A stretch of 64,000 nt of DNA from positions 128,165 to 192,164 of the forward strand of contig VXAU01001827.1 in NCBI GenBank assembly GCA_013399695.1, given 5' to 3'. The translations under genes were made by a program, and so were the position numbers. Source of the stretch: Formicarius rufipectus (Eukaryota; Chordata; Aves; Passeriformes; Formicariidae). The notes below the pieces were generated by a model. It was not told the origin of the DNA. It saw only the letters and a program-made list of their open reading frames with translations, and did no database searches. Positions 12,909-24,493 of this stretch are shown here, one piece after another; position 1 is the stretch's first letter; each line of letters begins with the position of its first letter.

Positions 12909-14324
12909 ATCCAGATTTTAATCCATAGTAATGACTTTGAGGATAGGGACATTAAAAAGAAATAAAGTAAAATATAAACTCTTTTTTTTGTCCAATTTGG
13001 AAAGAAAGAAAGAATAACAGACATCAGATCTATAAGGTGAGATCCTATGAGAACTCAGCTCCCTGTTTTGCTGAGGAAGTGAGAAGCATGTGTGAATACA
13101 TCTTCCATGTGGGAGGGAAGCAGCAGGCAGCTTTAGAAATGAAGATAAAACACCTGAAAAGAAGAGCTAAATTAACTTCTGATAAAGCCAAGTGACCTCT
13201 CACTGACAGTGGCCCAAAACTGGGTACAAATATGAAGGATAACCCCTGTCATCAGTACCCTTCCCCATACCTGTCCTAACAGCTCTATATTTTTAGTGAT
13301 ATTTCTTCAGGAACCAATTGAAGCTTTTTACTTTTTTTGCCTCTCAGCAGAATATTAGAATATGCCAGTTTTACAGAAACAAATCTTTCGGTGTGTGAGA
13401 AAGTATCATTTTCAAGGATTTTTCCATCTGAAGAGCATTTCAAACTGTGAGTTAATTTGCCACTTAAGAATGTGTAAAAAAAACTGGTTTTGAAACAAAA
13501 TGCTTTACAATATGGAAAACAAACATTGTTTTTGACCTGACCCAAATAGTCTCTATTTTGTTTTATTTTGTCTAGTGAAAATGTTTGTTGCACTCTCTCA
13601 TCTTGTATCAGAACTGGGGAAAAGAGTGTGAAAATTTAAAATTATCATGAGTTAGAGACTCTTTTCTGTCGGTTCTGATTTTGAATCATTCACCTCTATC
13701 TCACTGCAATCAGAGAGAACATAAAGGAACTTAAATATTTCATACATTTTATACAGACTTGGGGCAGTGCAGGCCAATTCCACATGCTGGGGAAAATCAT
13801 TCCTGGGTTTGACATGGAGGTGTCACTTAACAGAGTGGAGGCAAAGTCCACTGAAGTTGAATCCCTATTCATGACCTCATCAAATTTGCCCTATATAAGA
13901 GAGTCAAATAACCCTGAATTTGTTCATCGAGATGTTGGGGGATCTAAAGAGACCAACCAGCTTCTTTGAAGAGCTGTTTTGCTTTGTTTTCCCCTACAGA
14001 ACTGCATGGGATGTAAAACTAATTTTCCAAGTCTGAATGATGCTCTCTGATTTGTAATTCTTAGAAAGCCTTGATTTTGTACACAGTAAGATTGACAGTT
14101 CCTTGGTCTTACCTAGTGTTGGTATTTTCTATTCTAAGAAAAATATTATAAGTCAGAAAAGCTGACCTTTGATAGTTACCCAGTCTTAAGGACACCAATA
14201 CAAATATAATCATAGATAATACCAAAAATACAGCCCCAAAATGGTAACAGGACAAGAGTTTAACATCTCAACATCAGGCCAAGATTACCAGGTTTAAGTC
14301 TCCAGAAAAATTTCTTTCAAAATG

Positions 14325-14475
14325 TCACTCCCATCCCTGGAAGTGTCCAAGGCAAGCTGGATGGGATTCTGAGCAACCTGGTTGACTGGGAGGTGTCCCA
14401 GGTGGAACTGGATGATCTATAAGGTCCTTTCCAATCCAAGTCATTCTGTGATTCTAGAATTCCATGATCACACAA
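14325..14475 (+). mobile_element. CR1 fragment, 3' end
   Basis: tcactcccatccctggaagt, caaggcaagctggatggga, gagcaacctggttgactggg and gatgatctataaggtccttt lead to a decayed tail (cattctgtgattctagaatt). Confidence 0.9.
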
Positions 14476-14798
14476 TTCACCAGCACTTTTCAGGACGCCA
14501 TGCAAGGCAAAGGATTTCCCTTTCAGCACTTCTGGTTTTGTTCAAATCATAGCTTGGTTTTGAGATATTGTGGCTATATAAAGTAGACAGCACTGTAAAT
14601 TGACTAGTATGTAACTTTAAATACTTGAGGTTAAAAATCTGGACACCAGCAGAAATAAATCCTATTGCCATCCCTACCTTTTTAAACTACTTCAACTTTT
14701 TGCCACCTTGGTTCAGAATTGCAGGAATAAATCACAGTCCATGTTAGAGGCTTTAAAAAAATATAACAATTTCAGCAACACAAAACAAAATTTCACTA

Positions 14799-14829
14799 TT
14801 TTTACTATACTATACTATATTATACTATT
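14799..14829. repeat. Short TACTA/TATAC pentamer repeat
   Basis: tttactatactatactatat and tatactatt: about five imperfect 5-bp units. Confidence 0.85.
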
Positions 14830-15187
14830 AATGAATACTGATTTGCACAAAGCAGACATGGATTTATACCCTATATCTCATGGTTGGCATCCATTCCTCT
14901 TCTGCACCGGAAACATCACTGTAGTTTTTATTTCAGATGTGTGTAAAATGTGTGTCAAATATCAAATCATATAATTTCAACTTTCTAAATTATATCAAAG
15001 TTTGGATTCTTAGGAACACAGTTCACTGTGAGACTTTTATTATGGTTGTTGGTTTTGATTTAATCTCAACCAATAGGCATTTTGCCTTTGACTTCCTTGA
15101 GCATCAGATCAGCCCCTCAAGGAATTGTAGCATATGACGTCCTTTCTGAGGTTAACCTAAGCCTTCCATTTCTATGGCCTATTAACC

Positions 15188-15219
15188 AGGAAAAATAACC
15201 AACAGGAAAAATAACCAAC
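15188..15219. repeat. Two exact 16-bp tandem units
   Basis: aggaaaaataaccaac is repeated twice head to tail with no mismatch, and a partial aaccagg precedes it. Confidence 0.95.
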
Positions 15220-15359
15220 AATACAAGCCCATCTCACAGTCCAAGGAACTGCTTACACAGGGGTGATTATACAGAATCTCAGTTGCAACTAAATGCACCA
15301 TGAGATTAAGAGAAGGTTTTGCCAGAGCAATTGCTGTGCAGGTCCTTCATCCAGCTGTG

Positions 15360-15790
15360 ACTTTGCAAACTTTGCTGTAGGTTTGCACACTCCGTGGTTT
15401 TAAGTATTTCTGAAGTACCGCACGGCAATAATTAGCAGCCAGAGGCGAAATAATCACTGCTAGATTCATTTAATGTTAAAGCCAAAACGAATGTATTTGC
15501 TGTTGGTTGAAATGTCAGACCTTATCTGTGTTATTGTAAGATCAGATGGAAAAAATGTGCTTTTAAACACGATTTGGAATAAGACTCCAGTTTGGAAATG
15601 CATTAATCGGAATGGAAGGTGTGCCTTCTAGTGGATAGAGAGGGACATTTGGAATGAGCAGGTTCAGATAATATATCAGCATCACTGATTTGCAAGGAAA
15701 TGCTAATAAATAAATCAGAATTAATGTTAATAAATTGAATTACTTTTTAATTAATTTAGGTTAGCATTAATATTGCATCTCAATTACATT
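15360..15790. promoter_or_regulatory. Candidate conserved noncoding element, TAAT-rich
   Basis: Unique sequence with clustered homeodomain cores (aataattagc, taataaat, aattaattta, gcattaat) and isolated CpGs in otherwise CpG-depleted DNA. A CTCF-like sequence lies on the minus strand at 15620-15634 (CCACTAGAAGGCACA, 13 of 15). No CR1 or tandem repeat explains the block. Enhancer identity is inferred. Confidence 0.28.
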
Positions 15791-16100
15791 CATGGGAATT
15801 CTTTAGTAGAAAGAGGTTGATAAGGGTTTCAAGCAAAATATTTAAAAGAGCAAAAATAATCCAGATAAGGTGTTTTCTTTAGGATCATGACTTCAAGTGA
15901 ATTGCTTAACTGTCCAAAAGTTTCTCAAACTTGAGCCTCCTTTTTGCATGTAGAGAGTCTTAAGAGTTGTTTGTAACTCTTTTATGAAACTTGAAGTGTT
16001 ATCCACGCAGATTAGAGAAGCTACAAAGAAGTGCAAATCTTCCCCCAAGTGCTTGCAACGATGTGTATGATTAATTTCCACCCTCCCCCCCAGGTGCAAT

Positions 16101-16185
16101 TTCATAGAATTGTAGAATGATTTGGGTTGAAGGGACCTTAAAGATCATCTAGTTAAAATACCCCCCGAAGGGCCACCTTCCACCA
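16101..16185 (-). mobile_element. Short CR1 3' end
   Basis: ttcatagaattgtagaatga, tttgggttgaagggacctta and aagatcatctagtt, then gggccaccttccacca. Minus-strand tail. Confidence 0.85.
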
Positions 16186-17247
16186 GAATTTGCCATCTTC
16201 TATTTCCCAAGAAAGGTCTCATCTGAATTATGGCAAATGGACAGTGCAGGATGTCAAACTGCCAACTTCTGCTCTGTTGCTTCTGTTGTTTGCAAAGTTG
16301 GAGCATTAGAAGTGGTTGAAGAGATCCATTTTTTTTTTCTTTAAATTTAGGGGGCGGGGGGGAGGGGGGAAAGTTGTTCATCTCAGACCTTGTAAGCCAA
16401 GTTTCAACAAGGAGTGAATTTTTATGGTCAAATTACAAGCTCCTGAAAATAGGAGTTTATAATGGAAAGGCTGATACAACCGTAACTATGGTATTGCAAT
16501 TGCATCACTATAAGAAAATTGGTTTAGATAATATACCCTTCTGGAATGACTGCAGTTCTAAATGATCCTGCATCTCCATAAATCTAAGCTAACTCAGTAA
16601 TTCAAAATTACTAAGATTTAAGTTTAGTAGCAATAAGCAATAAACTTATGGCTATTGCTATAATAACCGCTGGTCTGTGCTCCTTTATTTCACAGCAGGT
16701 GGTCTTTGGGCTGGTTTGTAGCCTGAATGAAAATACTTCCAACTAATTCAAAACTAATTCCTGAAGTTGAGTGGAGACACATTTCCAAACTTTCACACAA
16801 TTCCTTTTCCCTAACAAAGAGCGTGGTTGTTTGGGTGGTTTTGATGTTTTTTGGTTGTTTTTTTTTCCTTTCCCCCTTTCTCTTTAATCAGTGCCTAAGC
16901 ATATTGTCCCTTTTTACACTGTTTTATACTAATATATTATATGATGACAGCTGACTCACTGTATTTCTGCAAACTGTCAAGGGAAATGCACTGAGGAACA
17001 TGTAAGTTCCTCCAAATACAGCGCCTCTTTACATCATCCTGCTTCCCCCCCACATCCCCTGTACACCTAATATTCCAAATGCTAAAATCTCATGCCTCAT
17101 ACTCCTGTCAGACTGTTCAGCTTTATGCAGGCATGACTTTAGTGACTGATTCAGGTCACCAGCTAGTGAGAAGAAAATTAGGTTAATTAAGTCTATTTCC
17201 CCAATTTAGCAGAGTTTGAAAACTCATTTCCTTTGGGCTATTTCTGA

Positions 17248-17720
17248 AATACATTGAGGGGCTGGAGGGTGTCCAGAGAAGGACAAGAAATCTAGGGAAG
17301 GGTCTGGACCACAGATCTGATGAGCAGCAGCTCAGGAAACTCGGTGTGTTTAGCCTGGAGAAAAGGAGGCTCAAGGAAGACCTTCTTGCTCTTTACAACC
17401 ACCTAAAAGGAGATTGTAGCCAGGTGGGGGGCGGTCTCTTCTTCCAGGTAACAAGAGACAAGATGAGAGGAAACGGCCTCAAGTTGTTACAAGAGAGGTT
17501 TATGTTGGATAGTAGGGAAAAAATTCACAGACAGGGTTCTATAGCATTGGAGCCCAGGGAAGCTGTAGAATCACCATTCCTGGAAGTGTTCAAACAAGGT
17601 GTGGATTTGGCACTTAAGGGTATAGTTTAGTGGCAAATGTCGTGGTGGTGCTGGGTTGACACTGGGACTTGATGAACTTTAATGTCTTTTCCAACCATAA
17701 TTCTAATGATTCTATGATAA
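17248..17720 (+). mobile_element. CR1 copy, about 470 bp of 3' region
   Basis: Runs from gctggagggtgtccagagaa through cctggagaaaaggaggctca, ctctttacaaccacctaaaa and cattcctggaagtgttcaaa to ttctaatgattctatgataa. Continuous 3' region without large deletions. It forms a tail-to-tail pair with the minus-strand copy at 17754. Confidence 0.95.
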
Positions 17721-17753
17721 AAGCAACACTTGACCTTTCATGGCAGGGTGAAG

Positions 17754-17940
17754 CACAGAATCATACAATCACACAATAGTGAGGTTGAAAGGGATCTTAA
17801 AGACCATCTAGTTCGAATCCCTGGCCATGGGCAGAGACACCTTTCACTGGGACTGCTCAGAGACCCATCCAAACTGTCTTTGAACACTTCCAGGAATGGG
17901 GCATTCTCTTGCTGGGATCCAGCAACAAATTGTTGATAAA
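17754..17940 (-). mobile_element. CR1 fragment, 3' end
   Basis: gcacagaatcatacaatcac, aaagggatcttaaagaccat, ggccatgggcagagacacct and tttgaacacttccaggaatg. Only 33 bp separate its 3' end from that of the preceding plus-strand copy. Confidence 0.92.
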
Positions 17941-18185
17941 CCAGCTCAGTTATTTAATCCTAGAAGCTTCAAAGTTTAAAAAAAAAAAAATTATAAGCAA
18001 ACTCATCCAGTTATCAAACTCCTTTTTGTTCATTCTGTAAGTGCTTATTGCTCTGTAGTGACAAGACAGTCACTCAGGAAGGAAAATACAAGTCAGAGGT
18101 CTTGACAAAATAAATATGTATTTAATTGCTGCCAACATTTGCATGGGACTCTGTGAAACAAAATCCAGCTAGCTGTGTCCAGTCA

Positions 18186-18575
18186 GGTCAAAGAATGTGA
18201 TCCTACCCCTCTGCTTAGTCCTGGGGAGGCACATCTGGAGTTCTGTGTCCAGTTCAGTGCTGTCAGTGTTTGCAGGGAGGGGCAGAGGAGGGACCAGGCT
18301 CTGCTCAGGGTGCCCAGCAGTGGGACAAGAGGAACGGGCAGGAACTGATGCCCAGGAAGTTCCACCTGAACACAAGGAGGAACTTCTTTGCTGTGCAGTG
18401 ACTGAGCACTGAACAGGCTGTCCAGAGAGGGTGTGGAGTCTCCCTCACTGAAGATATTCCAGAGCTGCCTGCACACAATCCTGTGCCATGTGCTCTGGGA
18501 TGGCCCTGCTGGAGCAGGGAGGTTGGACCAGATGACCCACTGTGGTCCTTTCCAACCTGACCCATTCTATGATGC
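18186..18575 (+). mobile_element. CR1 copy of the GACCCATTC-tail subfamily
   Basis: ctgtgtccagttcagtgctg, ctgctcagggtgcccagcag, caaggaggaacttctttgct, ctggagcagggaggttggac and ctttccaacctgacccattc, ending ctatgatgc. This subfamily has the GGTCAGGTTGGAAAGGACC-type tail, distinct from most other copies here, and it is well preserved. Confidence 0.95.
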
Positions 18576-18673
18576 AATAAGCCAACAATGGGCTTCTCCC
18601 ATAACGGTGCCTCTCAGTCTGTCTTGAAATGGGATCCTTAACTAGATAGAAACCCAGTAGGGTCATTAATATT

Positions 18674-18930
18674 TCATAGAAAATCATAGAAACATTCTGT
18701 GTTTGAAGGGATCCACATGGATCATTGAGTCCATCACCTGACCCTGCACAGGACACCCCAGGGTGTCTCAGGCACCTGCCTGAAAGGATTGTGAGAACAC
18801 CTCTTGAACTCTGTCAGGCTTGGGGCCATGACACTTCCCTTGGGGGCCTGTTCCCATGTCCAGTCACACTGTGGGTGAGGAACTTTTTCCTCATATCAAA
18901 CCTAAACCTCCCCTCACCCAATTTCATTTT
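18674..18930 (-). mobile_element. CR1 copy of the GACCCTGCACAGG subfamily
   Basis: ttcatagaaaatcatagaaa, then cctgaccctgcacaggacac, ctcaggcacctgcctgaaag, cttggggccatgacacttcc and gtgaggaactttttcctcat. A different CR1 subfamily from its neighbour at 18186, in tail-to-tail arrangement about 100 bp away. Confidence 0.9.
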
Positions 18931-19670
18931 TTACTGCATAACCAAAATAACCCTTCCAGCTGCAAAACAAAGTACTGCTAGAAAACCTTAATTTTAAAGA
19001 ACACATAATTTCTTTTTTAAAACTGTTGACAGAAGAGAATGAGGCAAAGTCACCTCAAAATGGTAGAAACACAAAAATCCTCATCTGCTTTTTCTGATAC
19101 TATGTTTTTAACAAGCAGCTGATAATCAGGAGAAGCAAGTATACATTTGGGGTATTTTTTCTTCAAGAACTTAACAATAATCTTCATTTTAACTTCTTTT
19201 TTAGGCTCCTTTCCACTTAGCATGGGCACCCATTGTTTCATTCTGTGCTTTCTGGAGGTAAAGAGTTGCTGCAGTTTGACTCCTGACTCATGTACAACAT
19301 GCTGGCATGAGGGAGGGTGAGATTGTGGAAGAGAAGGGGGAGATGGGGGATAGAATGTTCTGGCAACAGTATTGTGCTGAGTAAGTGAAAGTGATTGTGG
19401 CGTTTTCAGGAGATCTCACTATGAAAATCCTTGCAAGGGAATTTATGCAATCTAATGGAGTGATGGGAAGGCTCCAGAAAACAACTTTCTGAAAAGAATT
19501 TTCAAAGATATAAATATTTTTGATTGTTATTTATTTGTGATTTTCAAAAATCAGAATTTTCATACTTCAGCTTTTCAAAGTCTCTAAAGGCTTGGCTCTG
19601 CTCCTCAAGGGTACATGTGAATGTCCCCTGGGAGTCGACCTCCATGGAAAAGTTGACAAGATAACAGTTA

Positions 19671-20210
19671 TCACAAAACCATAAAATGTCTTGTATTAGA
19701 GAGGGACATTAAAGATCATCCCATTCCATCCCTTTTGACATGTGCAGGGACACCTTCCACTAGATCAGGTTGCTTCAAGACCCATCCAACCTGTCCTTGA
19801 ACACCTCCAGAGATAGGGAATCCACAGCTTCTCTGGACAACCTGTGACAGGGCCTCCCCACCCTCATAGGGAAAATTGCCATCCTAATATTTAATCTAAA
19901 CTTTCCCTCTTCCACCTTAAAGCCATTTCTTCTTGTCCTGTCACTCTATGCTCTTGAAAAAATCCTTCTCCATCTCTCCTGTAAACCTTTATGCACTGAA
20001 AGTTCCTGCAAAGTCTCCCTGGAGCCTTCTGTTCCCCAGGATGAACAGCCCCAACTCTCCCAGCCTGTGTCCACAGCAGAGGTGCTCCAGCGCTTTTATC
20101 ATGTTAGTGACCTCCTCTAGACTCATTCCAGCAATTCAGCATGTGTGGGTGCCCCAGATCTGGATGCAGCATTCCAGATGGGGTCTCAAAAGAGCAGAGC
20201 AGAGGGGAAG
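19671..20210 (-). mobile_element. CR1 copy, about 540 bp
   Basis: The 3' end is decayed (tcacaaaaccataaaatgtc), but the body is clear: gcagggacaccttccactag, gtccttgaacacctccagag, ttcttgtcctgtcactctat, gatgaacagccccaactctc, tgtccacagcagaggtgctc and gatgcagcattccagatggg. This is the region just 3' of ORF2. Confidence 0.95.
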
Positions 20211-20929
20211 AACTGTTGGATATTAAATGGGAAATCTTACAAAAGAGGATTCATTTTCTGCATCGGGGCTGCTTTCCCTCGTTGCTGACCTGTAGTAAGA
20301 CTTTGCCCTCTCAACTCCTTTGTTTCACTCCTCTAGAAGGATGAAAACCTGGGTGGGAGGAGTTTAAATAAAGAAAACATTACATTATTTAGAAGATCAG
20401 TACAAAACCACGAGAAGGAAATTTGTGTAGAAATGGAAATAAGTCTCTGGAAGAGCCAAAGTGAATGGCAGAGAAAGCCCTAGGCTGGGATACGCCCCCA
20501 TGCATCATCTTCTCGTTCTCAATAACGAGGACATTTGCAAAGCCCAGCTGTCAGTGCCTGGTTGGTGAGCAAGGGAGTCGGAATTCATCAAATAAAAGGA
20601 CGAATTCTCTACCGATAGAAAACCATAACTCTGTTGACTTCAAGTCAAACTGTGCCAACTTGTGAATTTATCCCAAACTGCTAGCTCAGTTCTCTTTGGT
20701 AATGACCTTGAATAGACTTGAATTGGTGTGAAATAGATGGAAAATGGTCCGTAGCCTGTTATCAGCACATTTCCCCACTCCCAGCCTTTAATCCCATGAG
20801 AGTAGCAGAAGTGAAAAGGTTTCAAACTTCTTATGAAAATATTTTTCCACCATGCCTGTTCCCTAGCCCTGTCTGTTCTCCTTTCTCTCTGCATAAGCAG
20901 TTTTAGACTTTATTTAAGTGTCGCATTTC

Positions 20930-21260
20930 CAAGTGTTCACGACTCTGTACAAAGCTCGTCACACATCACTCATGCCTTATTTCACGGGTTGAGCTGGTAA
21001 TTAGCATATTTCACAATTAGCCAGTGTATTTGCTTTGCTAATTTCATTCCATGATGAAGGTGCTAACTTGGCGTGAAGCTGTAATGTACTGGTTGATTTA
21101 TTAAGCTTCCTCTGATGGATGAAAATCACATGCTGTGCCTTTACTGTCGGGAAAGTTAACAACATCCATTTGTAAGAGATGGTATTTGAAAAGTGATGTT
21201 GGTGTGATTGAATGTGTGAATCTGTAATGAAGCCAAGTCAGATAGCTCCTTCCCGATAAA
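20930..21260. promoter_or_regulatory. Candidate conserved noncoding element
   Basis: Unique block with CpGs (gtcgca, cacgac, ctcgtc, cacggg, ggcgtg, gtcggg) and homeodomain cores GGTAATTAGC, ACAATTAGCC and GCTAATTTC within about 60 bp, plus a SOX-like ACAAAG. It carries no transposon or tandem-repeat signature. Function is inferred. Confidence 0.3.
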
Positions 21261-21749
21261 ACAGTATTCAACTTCTGTAGTGGCTCCTTTCTGAAACTGG
21301 GCTTTTCTGACTGGATTCCTTCCCTAAACTATGCAAGTACCAAATACTCAGCAGGTATTTAGCACCCAAGTTTCTGTTTCCTACTCCTGTTTTCCAGCAT
21401 CTGTAGAGGAGTCAAGTGTCTAACCCCCCTGAGAGTTTGTATCTTATATTGACTGCTGGTAGGACAAAGCCTTTGCTGTTCTTTTCTTAATGAAGCTTCA
21501 CATAAAATGAATAATTGACCAATCTGTCAGATCACAGGCTTCCAAGAGATCTTTTTGAGGGAGAAATCCCTGGCATTTGGTTGTGAAACCTGGCACAGTT
21601 CTATGTGCACATACTCTTCACCTTCCCAAAGGAAAATGTGATTTCGTGAGTGTAACTGTAATATTAAACTAAAATTGGTGGGCCCATTCTTTATTCCATG
21701 GGTGGACAACATGTTCATATTGAGTTATTCTCTATTCTTGTTATTAAAA

Positions 21750-21841
21750 GAAAAATAAAAGGAAGGAAGGGNNNNNNNNNNNNNNNNNNNNNNNNNNNNN
21801 NNNNNNNNNNNNNNAGGGAAGGGAAGGGAAGGGAAGGGAAA
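21750..21841. repeat. GGAAG/GGGAA microsatellite containing an assembly gap
   Basis: ggaaggaaggg lies left of 43 N (21772-21814) and five agggaa-type units lie right of it. The true array length is unknown. Confidence 0.95.
21772..21814. other. Assembly gap (43 N)
   Basis: Run of N inside the purine-rich microsatellite. A further single N lies at 59749 in a T run. Confidence 1.
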
Positions 21842-23864
21842 GATTCTAAGAATAAAGCTAACACAGAATAAGAATTAATTGAATTTTATTTAAGAAAACA
21901 ATAAAATTGTGCAGATTAAATTAGCAGGAACTGATTTCTCCAATTTTTCGGTCTCTGTTCTCTCTGAATTGGGTTCATCTTTGCTTTGTAAAGCTACAAA
22001 TGTGTGTGATGTTGCACCAGCACTTGTATTCAGGACAATTTCAAGCAAGATCTTAAATCTATGTATGCTTCTAAGCATGTGTGCACCTTTCCAAGTAAGT
22101 ATGAGCTTAACTGCTCTCTTCCTCAGGAGCTTAGAGATAAAACTAGATTCAGAACTGGTTGTTTTCCTGCATAACGTTTGCTTCTTGTACCCATCCCTAA
22201 ATTGTGTTAGCAGGTTTGGGATGCAGGGCACTGTTCTCCTGTACAACTAAAAACAATTCAGCCTGGACATAACCAATCTTTCCCAGAGAAAAGCCAGGAA
22301 AATAAATTGTGTAAGGAACATTACTGACCTTACTGATTCTGGAACACCCTTCTATTCCTGCCACCAAAATGCTTTCCTGTGTCCCTTCCCTTCCCTCTCT
22401 CGTCATTCCATCCTTATGCCTTCAAGCCCCTTTTTATTCCCTGGCTCAAATTGACTCTGTAACTCAGCAGAAGGCAGGAGCTGCTGCTTCACACACATGT
22501 CGCCACAGTTCACGCTTCCAGCTGGGCTTAGAGACCACAGTAATTAATTATTGTTACTCATGTTGTTGTTTATGCTCCAAGACCTGCCTTTTCACCCCAA
22601 AAAGAGTTACAAGGAACTTAAGAGATGCCATTTGGTCATTTCACCAAAGAGTGTGTGTGTATCTCACTACACAGGAGTATTAAATGATACCTCCTTTTTT
22701 CTTAATTTTTAGTCTGCTCCTTAAGTTTAGGTGGCCAAGAACTTAACCCACCTACAAGATATGGAACACTACAGAGAAAGAATGGAAGATTTTTTCCTAG
22801 GTTAGGGCAAAAGTAACCTTTCAGAAACATATAACAAGTAGTTGTTTAATTAATATTTCAAAGTGTTATCTGTGTGCTGTTTTAATTACATAACAGTCTT
22901 AGGGACAGAAATGTTGGAGGTTTTTAATATTTTAAATTTAAGACAAGTCTAAATATTTCTTTTGTATTTAGCAGATGAGCAAAATATATTTCTCCTGCAT
23001 TTTATATGGAAAATAAGGCATGTGCAATTCCTTAACATATATCATTTATTGCAACTGATTTCGTTATCACAATTTCAAATCCATCTCCTAGAGGGAACTG
23101 ACCTATCATTGAGGCAGCCAACAGGCAAGAACCAAACTTCATGGATTGCCAGACCTGAAGGACATCACTACCTTTGTTAATTCCTCTTAGTCCAGTAGCT
23201 GGATATGGATTACAGAAAAGAAGCAATTTCCCCAGCAGAAGTTCCCTGAACTTGTGGGACCTATGATTTCCATGAGATTTTGATATCTCTTGCTGAAGAA
23301 ATAAAGCCCAGGTGAGGAATGTGCTGGAGTTCTTACTGAGTCTGAACATGACACAGCAAAACTGGAATTACCCCACTGCAGACACAGCTTACAGTACTTG
23401 AAGCTGCATCAGAGAACATGGTTTGCAATTTCTGAGACTCACAAGTTTATTAAGGAATCCCAGTTGTAAGTTTGTTAATGATCTCAACATTTGAAGCTGA
23501 CCATTGGTGTTTCCAGTTAGCACAGAGGAAGGCTGGTGATAAAAGGTGAGAAGGACAATACATAAGGAAGAGGATAAAGGTAGAGAGGAAGGTCAATTAT
23601 GCGGACAGGAGTGGCTGCTGGATGGGAAAGAGACATTTTTATACCCATGCCTTCAAGCATGGTAAAGCAGTGTGCATAAAATCAGGTATTAAAGACCTGC
23701 TCTCTGGTTCTTGCCTTCTCCATCATTAGTCTGCTACCCAAATGTTCAGCTCCCACATAACCCACCCATAACTTCAGTATTAATCTCTAAGGGCTCTAGG
23801 CCTATATCATTTTAGATGCAGGGATGGGGTGGGAAATCCTGCACAGTAGAACAGTGGGACATTT

Positions 23865-24168
23865 TGACAGGGCAGATAAAGTGATATGCTGATAGAGTAA
23901 CAGGATAAGGGCAAGTGGTTTTAAGATGAAAGAGGACAGATTTAAATTAGACATTAGGATGAAGTTCTTAGCTGTGAGGGTGGGGAGGCCTCGGCACAGG
24001 TTGTCCAGAGAAGCTGTGGATGCCCCATCCCTGGAAGTGTTCAAGGCCAGGTTGGATGAGACTCGGAGCAACCTGGGATAATGGAAGATGTCCCTGCCCA
24101 AGGAAGGGATGTTGGAATGAGATTAACAGCTCTCTTTAAGGTAATTTCCAAACTAAACCATTCTATAT
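23865..24168 (+). mobile_element. CR1 fragment, 3' region
   Basis: taacaggataagggcaagtg, tgagggtggggaggcctcgg, gccccatccctggaagtgtt and caaggccaggttggatgaga, with a decayed tail (accattctatatgtg). The 5' boundary is approximate. Confidence 0.88.
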
Positions 24169-24339
24169 GTGTTTCTAGAAAGAGAGTCTTCAGTAAGACA
24201 GGTGAGTCCATATGCCACTTGAGGTACAAGTAAAAGAGTTTGGTTGTTCAGGTTTCCAGGTGGGGAAAGATGCAGACCAAAAGCTTGAGTGCTGTGCCCA
24301 AAGACACGTCTTGCTACCAATGATAACATATCCTGTTCT

Positions 24340-24415
24340 GGAGCCAAATATGAAGGCTGGGATTGATGATCTTGGAAGTCTTTTTCAACCTGAGTGTTTC
24401 TATGATTCTGTGACT
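24340..24415 (+). mobile_element. Short CR1 tail
   Basis: gattgatgatcttggaagtc, tttttcaacctgagtgtttc, tatgattctgtga. Only the last 75 bp or so; it lies 80 bp before a longer plus-strand copy. Confidence 0.75.
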
Positions 24416-24493
24416 GATTGTCTTGATGGATGGGGGAATGTGAGTGGAGGCAGTGGTAAGGAGGCTTCAATTTATCATCTGAAAATTGCATCA

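Larger units (their letters stand above)
5711..17247. other. Intergenic, no gene seen
   Basis: Low-GC sequence with five short CR1 ends (7023, 7361, 12772, 14325, 16101), homopolymer and CAAA tracts, and the TAAT-rich block at 15360. Open frames are 60-102 codons, none with a family signature. A perfect 16-bp palindrome lies at 9464-9479. Confidence 0.7.
20211..23864. other. Intergenic, no gene seen
   Basis: Contains the candidate element at 20930-21260 and the gap-bearing microsatellite at 21750. The overlapping 113- and 118-codon frames at 21890-22250 lie on opposite strands of the same DNA and match nothing known. Confidence 0.7.

Noticed and set aside
17805..17825. tRNA B-box-like sequence (agttcgaatcc)
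   Set aside because: It lies inside a minus-strand CR1 tail and has no A box, anticodon arm or cloverleaf.
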